A DNA stretch of 64,000 bases from Melitaea cinxia (Eukaryota; Arthropoda; Insecta; Lepidoptera; Nymphalidae): NCBI RefSeq assembly GCF_905220565.1, contig NC_059405.1:12292081-12356080 (forward strand), read 5' to 3'. Below the pieces are notes generated by a model that was given only the letters and a program-made list of their open reading frames with translations, searched no databases and was not told where the DNA came from. Within the stretch, counting starts at the first letter, position 1; the number at the start of each line of letters is the position of its first letter. Of the stretch, positions 59,001 to 64,000 are shown in pieces. A program made the position numbers and the translations under genes.

Positions 59001-62000
59001 GGGGGGATTGGGGATTGGGTCGGCAACGCGCTTGCGATGCTTCTGGTGTTGCAGGTGTCTATAAGCTACGGTAATCGCTTACTGTGATACGTGTGTCGTG
59101 TTTAGTGAGCCGTACGCTTGTTTGCCGACCTAGTGACAGAAAAATAATTTTAAACCATTAATATTATTTTGTAACGAAGACTAGAGCGTAAATTTATATA
59201 AAGATCATTCAAATGTAAATTAAATAAACAAAAAAAAAGTATGTAAATTAAGAAGTACTCGTGTAAGTCAACAGTGGGCCAAGCTTTTGTTGAAAACTGA
59301 ATAAATATTAGCTCCAGATTCGTCTTCCCGCTTATAAATATGAAACGAAACTGAAAAATTAACATGAGCCGTTATTTACAATAGCTTTGAGCTAAATATG
59401 ATTTGTGCGAAGACATCGTTATAAATCAGATTTATTCTTTCAAATGTTTATCAAATTGTGCGCGTCAATTTATTGTTTTAATCACAAAATATAAAACTAA
59501 AAGCGAGTAATATGTACATATATAATTAATTATACATGTGTGGGTGTTACATTTATGGCTATATAAGCAAGGATATTTTATCTATTTCAACTTAACAAAA
59601 AACAAAATTATAGTCAAGTATTATATGTAAAAGTTTGCATGTACACACACCTTTCAGTATTGTTGTTTTTTAAGCATAAAAAGCACGGTGGATATAAACT
59701 TTATAGCTAAAAAAATAATTAGATAACATTAAACCTCAGAGGTATTTTGCACGAGTAAAGTAACGGTATTGGACAGTTTTATTTCCTTTTTTTATTAATG
59801 AAGTTGACAAGAGTCATTTAAATTCTTAAGATCAAATCTTTCTTTATCAGCTCCTAGTTGTTTAATAGAATAAGACTTACAAAAATTACTGTAAAGATTG
59901 GCGTTATAAATGTAACGAAATAAAAATGACCTTGAGGTAGTTAGTAGGTTAGAGCAATAATGTAATGAAAATAAACAGTTAAAAACCAACATTTGAAGTA
60001 TTTAACATTTTTCAATGGGTTTTTTTTTAACAAAAATCGTGATAAAGAAAAAAACGAAAGTATATAATTTATGTTTTAGGTAGAGCGTATTCAAACATGT
60101 ATGGCATATACTGCATGGTCATATTTTTCACAACCACAATTTCCTTATACGGGTCTCTCTCTGAAATACTGGAACATGGTCTTAGTTACAAAGAAATGGG
60201 ATTATTTGTGATAGTAGGTTATTGTATGACCCTACTTTTCATCATTTGTAACGAAGCTTACCACGCTACGAGAAAGGTAGGTCTTATGTTATCATTTTAC
60301 CAATGTATGCGTCATTTACTTTAATTAATATATTTCTAGTACACAAAGTTAAGTCAACTGATATTACGTAAGCTATGGCTATTGTCGTGGGCTAGCATAA
60401 TTGTCATATTATTTATTCAAGCCGGCACTTTAATAATGAGTATTCGACCTTAACCCTTTATGTGTAACACTATGTAAATTTACATTTAATTGTCATAACT
60501 TCAGCTGTAATCAACTATTCATTAATGCGACAACTTGAAATAACTTGATTTTCAACTAATCTAATTTTGTATGGATGAATTGTAGGAATTCAAGTTATAG
60601 ATAAACAAAACACTCTGGTGTATTTCACGACAAAATACTTCACAATTCAACCACTGTATCTTTGGGATGCCATGCTCATTTTTAGTGTTTATCCATCGTA
60701 GGATTTTAAATTATCTTACGTAACGTCTATTGTTCTAAAAGTACTATACCGTAACAACAAGCAATTATGGCACTGTTGGACAAAGACTTAATTATGTAAA
60801 ATTAATGGAGTTCCATCAGCTGGTATAACGCGTATGTCTCAAAATTTCTTTCAAGATATGTATATTTACTTACAATACCTTTGTTTTTATCAAAAATATT
60901 TCATTTACATGGATCGAAATACTTAACTTTTCGGTTAAGATCCACATACTTCTTCCACTACACTATATTTTCTCTTAACACTATAGAATTTAATACATGT
61001 ACCTATATACAACAAAGACATTGTATGTACTAATTAAATAACTCGCAGGTCGGACTGGAATTTCAAGTTCGTCTTCTAAACGTGAATCTAGGAGCTATTG
61101 ATCGTAGCACGCAGCGCGAAGTTGAAATGTTCCTAGTTGCGATCGCCAAGAACCCGCCCATAATGAATCTTGACGGTTTCACTAACATTAACAGGGAACT
61201 CTTCACGGCGGTAATTAATCTAGCTTAATTTTAATTAATGTTCATATTCGAAATGTTTTTGTCGAATTTGTGTTCTTACTTTCATTTGTACTAGCTGTCA
61301 CATTTACGGTTGCTTTTAAAAGTAATCCTACGAGTATTTTAATCCGCTTCAATTAAAAAAAGGTATAATGTGAAAACATTCTGAAAATTTGCTTCCCTTC
61401 GTATTTAGTAAATACACTATTATAGATTCAATTATACAAAATTAATTCTCATTATGTACAAAACAATGAAAGAAATTGAATTACAGTTCCCATTGCAAAA
61501 TTCTATGTATACAATATACATATACAACTATGAATATATAATTTATCGGGCTACTGAACATGCTTTCACTTTTCGCATATTTTCATAAAATTTATTTGAA
61601 AGAATTGATGAAAACAGCAACTCATCAAATGATTAACATGTCCATACATGTCAATTCTTATTGCTCTATGTGAATGTTTAAGGCTTGAATTTGAATTCGA
61701 ATTATATTTGGAAAAATATTATATATGCAAAGGCTGTGACACTATAGAATTAAACAAATTCATCTTAAAAATTTATTAACTATTGTGTTAACTTGAGTGA
61801 AATGGAGTTTTTATAAATCCATACAGAATATTGCAGTTGTTAGAAATCAAAAAGAAGCTAAAATACCGTCAAGGGCGAGATACACTAAGACATTGATATT
61901 TAAATTAAATAAAAAGATAAACATTTAGTGTTACATACATTCTCTATCTTAACAGTCAGTTTTTATTATAATATATTAATGTTGTTATATTTTACAGAAC

Positions 62001-62147
62001 ATATCGTTCATGTCTACATACCTTATAGTGTTAATGCAGTTCAAGTTGACGCTTTTGAGGCAAGGCTCAAAGGTAGTGAAGAAAATTGTCAACACAATAT
62101 TTAATACATCTACTACTTTAGCTGATGATGATGAATTTGATGAATGA
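52881..62147 (+). CDS. Gr21a-like: gustatory receptor of the carbon-dioxide receptor clade
   Basis: A seven-transmembrane insect gustatory receptor: a ligand-gated cation channel subunit in sensory-neuron membranes. The clade (Gr21a/Gr63a in flies, Gr1-Gr3 in Lepidoptera) detects carbon dioxide. Exons: 52881-53030, 54014-54112, 55684-55856, 56197-56396, 57038-57183, 60080-60276, 61049-61210, 61998-62147. All introns are GT-AG, phases 1,1,0,2,1,0,0, and the joined frame is open. Clade hallmarks: LLVLFQIMGVMPIMR near the N-terminus, VGRER at the exon 2-3 junction, LGRAYSNMYGIYC, and KNPPIMNLDGF before the last phase-0 intron. The last helix carries TYLIVLMQF, the Gr signature TYhhhhhQF. The tail is acidic (DDDEFDE). 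The C-terminal half looks closer to Gr21a (Gr1/Gr2 side) than Gr63a. The three lepidopteran paralogues cannot be separated by eye. The start codon is upstream. Confidence 0.93.
54014..54112 (+). CDS. receptor exon 2
   Basis: Acceptor TTTTAG, donor GAG/GTAAAA. Encodes HAQTTKRTTFNWISK and the second transmembrane segment (LWAYLVWSLESIIVIR). Both borders are phase 1. Confidence 0.9.
54387..54689 (-). mobile_element. non-autonomous Helitron in receptor intron 2
   Basis: On the minus strand it starts TCTATACTAATGTTATAAAG and ends CCACGTGGACGAAGTCGCAG and GCAGAAGCTAG before T. TC...CTAG ends, the GAC/GTC subterminal hairpin and no target duplication fit a Helitron. 303 bp, non-coding. Confidence 0.75.
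55440..55570 (-). repeat. repeat E copy in receptor intron 2
   Basis: Contains CACTCACCTTTCGATT, GTTCCACCCAGTCAAATG and the end AAACCTCCCTTTTTTGGGAGTCGGTTAAAA, as in the fragments at 12294 and 31040. It ends about 115 bp before exon 3. Confidence 0.55.
55684..55856 (+). CDS. receptor exon 3
   Basis: Acceptor CAACATAG, donor CAG/GTAAGA. Encodes VGRERLANFQQNSNKRFDEV, the third membrane helix (IIFLSILIPHFLLPIA) and SWRHGPEVAIFKNMWTHYQ. Ends in phase 0. Confidence 0.92.
56197..56396 (+). CDS. receptor exon 4
   Basis: Acceptor TTTTCAG, donor ATG/GTAAGT. Encodes LKYLKITGTPIVFPNLYSL, the fourth helix (WGLCIFSWALSFAVIL) and HSFAYYHIIAMLDGFCSLW. Ends in phase 2. Confidence 0.92.
56488..56950 (-). 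repeat. repeat F copy in receptor intron 4
   Basis: TACCTGGGTGACCGAGCTAAGCTCGGTG to GAATTGCTCGTTTAATAG, parallel to 52262-52715. The CTCGGT...ACCGAG words at its start form a small hairpin. Confidence 0.65.
57038..57183 (+). CDS. receptor exon 5
   Basis: Acceptor ATTTCAG, donor TAG/GTAATC. Encodes the cytoplasmic YINCNAFGTASKGLAANLHK through FRHLWVDLSHMMQQL. Ends in phase 1. Confidence 0.92.
57184..57687. other. intron 5 of the receptor, first part
   Basis: AT-rich intronic DNA after the exon 5 donor; no repeat family recognised. Confidence 0.5.
57688..58127 (+). repeat. repeat G in receptor intron 5
   Basis: A block with GTGTCGGGGGTT at the start and TTTTTGCGTCGGGGGTTA at the end, containing two parallel segments of the kind CCACTTTTACCCC...CGATTTTCAT and CTACTTTCACCCCCCACAAC...CGATTTTCATC. 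ACAGACAGACAGACATG near the end is typical of common lepidopteran dispersed repeats. Class unknown; no open frame. Confidence 0.6.
58128..58844. other. receptor intron 5, middle part
   Basis: AT-rich; the short frame at 58479-58682 has no recognised domain. Confidence 0.4.
58845..59145 (+). repeat. SINE-B copy 2 in receptor intron 5
   Basis: Nearly identical to 2815-3104, including GGAGCAGCCCGACTGGGGTA and GGCAACGCGCTTGCGATG. It differs by a 23-bp block at about 59082-59104 (CTGTGATACGTGTGTCGTG...) where copy 1 has only CCATCAG. Confidence 0.8.
59146..60079. other. receptor intron 5, last part
   Basis: AT-rich intronic DNA with no recognised repeat. Confidence 0.5.
60080..60276 (+). CDS. receptor exon 6
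   Basis: Acceptor GTTTTAG, donor AAG/GTAGGT. Encodes GRAYSNMYGIYC, helix 5 (MVIFFTTTISLYG), SLSEILEHG, and helix 6 (GLFVIVGYCMTLLFIICNEA). Ends in phase 0. It follows the longest intron (2.9 kb). Confidence 0.93.
60277..61048. other. receptor intron 6
   Basis: AT-rich intronic DNA, GT-AG bounded, phase 0; no repeat family recognised. Confidence 0.7.
61049..61210 (+). CDS. receptor exon 7
   Basis: Acceptor CTCGCAG, donor GCG/GTAATT. Encodes VGLEFQVRLLNVNLGAIDRS, EVEMFLVAIAKNPPIMNLDG and NINRELFTA, the most conserved block of the clade. Exactly 54 codons, phase 0 on both sides. Confidence 0.95.
61211..61997. other. receptor intron 7
   Basis: GT-AG bounded, phase 0, at the position just before the last membrane helix where gustatory receptor genes keep an ancient phase-0 intron. 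Otherwise featureless. Confidence 0.75.
61998..62147 (+). CDS. receptor terminal exon
   Basis: Acceptor TTTTACAG. Encodes helix 7 NISFMSTYLIVLMQFKLTLL with the Gr signature, a lysine-rich stretch, and the acidic end ADDDEFDE before TGA (62145-62147). Confidence 0.95.
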   Translation, partial: NISFMSTYLIVLMQFKLTLLRQGSKVVKKIVNTIFNTSTTLADDDEFDE

Positions 62148-62233
62148 TTAAAATCAAAAACATCAGTTTTATTTCTTCAATATTGTAGTAGCTTAAATGT
62201 AGTTGTAATACATATAATGTAGTATGGTATAAC

Positions 62234-62239
62234 AATAAA
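62234..62239 (+). terminator. polyadenylation signal of the receptor gene
   Basis: AATAAA lies 87 bp after the stop codon, a plausible distance for the 3' untranslated region. Confidence 0.6.
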
Positions 62240-63036
62240 AAATTTGCAAATAATCATGGCTATTTTATTAAAAACACGTTCACCTACTGTAATTAAAATA
62301 ATTAGTTATGGTATATATAACTCCTATCGAGTGACTTCATGTCGTTATAAGATTTAAAAAATACGTATTTCTTAAATATCATAATTATGTTGAGTCTAAA
62401 ATTTTTCCCTTCTAAGAAATTCGAAGATATACGAGTATAATAACACTAAGCATCAGAGTAGCTTGGCAGCTTACGATTGTAAGCTTATTTCTTTTTAGTA
62501 AAAGAAGAGTACTTTGCAACGCAGTTTAAAAGGTGATAGTTGAAATTATATTGAAATAAAATAGAGAGTTAAGGTAAACATACACAGGCTAAGCGATTTA
62601 TTACACTATTTGTTTTTTCGGTGCCAAGATGGTCAGGTGAATATGTGAATCGTTACCATTATCTATATTATATTATCCACATTCGATTTGGTCTATTGAG
62701 TTTTCGTGTCCTAATTATTAGTTTAAGCTACTTAATATTATTTATATTTAATTTTTTTCCCAAATGTAAGAATTTGTATCTCATTTAAAACGATTGATTC
62801 CATAGATATTGAGTAAATTTAACGGCACCAGGTAGTCAGACATTTGGAATGAAACGAATAGATTTTTCTGTAACTAAGGCAACATTTTGACCATTTCTGG
62901 TGAGGAACCCTTCTCTGTAGAAGTTACTCTTGAAATTGTAATCCTGTCTGAACAATAAACAGATCACAAACCGAGCGTTGCTTGAGTAACTCGTATCGAT
63001 CCTTTCAAGAAAGATTCCTTATAAATCGCCATGTGT
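62240..63036. other. intergenic stretch, nothing recognised
   Basis: A less AT-rich part around 62820-63030 has no frame or repeat match. Confidence 0.4.
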
Positions 63037-63113
63037 CTACGTAAGATTACCAGTGTAGACTGGATGAGGAATGCGGAAAACTGGGATATCTGGCGCGAAC
63101 TTGGATGATGATG
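63037..63113 (+). pseudogene. RTE pol tail fragment
   Basis: CTACGTAAGATTACCAGTGT, CTGGATGAGGAATGCGG and TATCTGGCGCGAACTTGGATGATGATG correspond to the tail block at 6938-7062 (there in minus orientation): an LRKI---WM-----W---REL-like reading followed by a GATGATG end. Confidence 0.55.
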
Positions 63114-64000
63114 TGTCCAAACTGATTACGAAATTTAAAAATGTTTACTATTCTTTTTTTATTTTATTTATAAATAATATAATGTGATTGTAATTTGAAA
63201 AACTTTGAGATTAAAATTCGTACATTAGCGTCTTCAGCAGAAAATAGGATAGATACACAAGTTGTAAGTTTGAATTAATGCTTTGTTTGTTGTCACCGAA
63301 TATCCCTTTAGTAAATTTATGTGTGTTCCCAATATCTTAGATTTCATACAAATAATGGTTTGCAAAGTATCATGAGTCACTATTACAAAATATTATTTTT
63401 TCCTTTACTCTATTTCTGTTGTATGTGTACCTATCACGCACCATTATATTTTTAAAATAAAAAGTTATAAAAGTTGGCAAATCGTTGAATATTTATAGCC
63501 TTGTATAGGACGGTATAGTGAAAATTTTATTTTAATATTCAATATCTTAATACAGGAAAAAAATGCCCGCAGCCTCTTGATTGATTAAAGTGAACGAAAA
63601 TTCTGTGATGTATATTTAAAATGTCGCTTCGCTTTTGCATGAAAATGAACAAGGCTTATTCTATTGATAACAATTTAAAAATATAACTTAAATTATATTT
63701 TCAAGGTCATGTCATTATTTTTCTTTTCAATTTTTATTTGTTTTAACTATTTTTTTGGTTATTTTCTATGTCTCCCAATTTTTTGTATACGTTAGAACAC
63801 TTGATTAAACAGATATAAAAGGCCGCTATCGTATGCGCCAGAAATGTCTTGTTTAAATTTTTGTATAAATATATTTCTGTTTTACAATATTATTTTTGTT
63901 TTGCGGTTTTTCATTTTCAAATATTACTATTAAAAATATTACTAATGTTTCAAAATGAAAATTAATAATATTAAAACGAATAACCTAATTTTCTTTTGCG
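63114..64000. other. AT-rich stretch, nothing recognised
   Basis: No gene or repeat seen up to the window end. Confidence 0.4.

Noticed and set aside
1..64000. CRISPR arrays, bacterial operons, rRNA genes, prophage
   Set aside because: No regularly spaced repeats, ribosomal RNA or prokaryotic gene organisation; the DNA is clearly animal nuclear sequence.

Overview
This is AT-rich eukaryotic (animal) nuclear DNA, most likely from a moth or butterfly. The evidence is spliceosomal introns with GT/AG borders, insect-type repeats (Helitrons ending in CTAG, tRNA-derived SINEs, RTE and Jockey-like LINE relics, a BEL/Pao LTR element), and a gene of the insect gustatory-receptor family. No bacterial operons, CRISPR arrays, rRNA genes or functional tRNA genes are visible.

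Layout. About 0-51 kb holds no convincing host protein-coding gene. It is intergenic or intronic DNA filled with repeats: several Helitron copies; three small recurring non-LTR families (called SINE-A, SINE-B and SINE-C here); a Jockey-like LINE 3' half near 33.7-34.9 kb; a hAT transposase relic at 35.4-36.2 kb; a broken RTE reverse transcriptase at 40.4-41.9 kb; and AT and AAAT microsatellites. The most intact mobile element is a 4.9-kb BEL/Pao-type LTR retrotransposon at 21544-26433, on the minus strand. It has two 1010-bp LTRs that differ at one base, a perfect 5-bp target duplication (GTGAT), a complete gag with zinc knuckles, an aspartic protease directly after an in-frame TAG, and a short integrase scrap. 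Reverse transcriptase and RNase H are absent. A stack of repeated LTR-end plus primer-binding-site modules lies beside its 5' LTR.

About 51-62 kb on the plus strand carries the one clear host gene: a multi-exon seven-transmembrane gustatory receptor of the conserved insect carbon-dioxide receptor clade (Drosophila Gr21a/Gr63a; Gr1-Gr3 in Lepidoptera). Eight coding exons join in frame (52881 to 62147) with correct splice phases and end in the family TYxxxxxQF-type motif (TYLIVLMQF here) plus an acidic tail. The start codon is not in the first recognisable exon. A 19-nt candidate exon at 51255-51273 has a matching donor and phase and would give a 431-residue protein. Introns of this gene hold a Helitron, a SINE-B copy and other repeats.

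About 62.2-64 kb holds a polyadenylation signal for the receptor, an RTE tail fragment and otherwise nothing recognisable. No new multi-gene system is apparent. The observations most worth a second look are the structure of the BEL/Pao element, the 5'-inverted SINE, the hairpins, and the unresolved first exon of the receptor.
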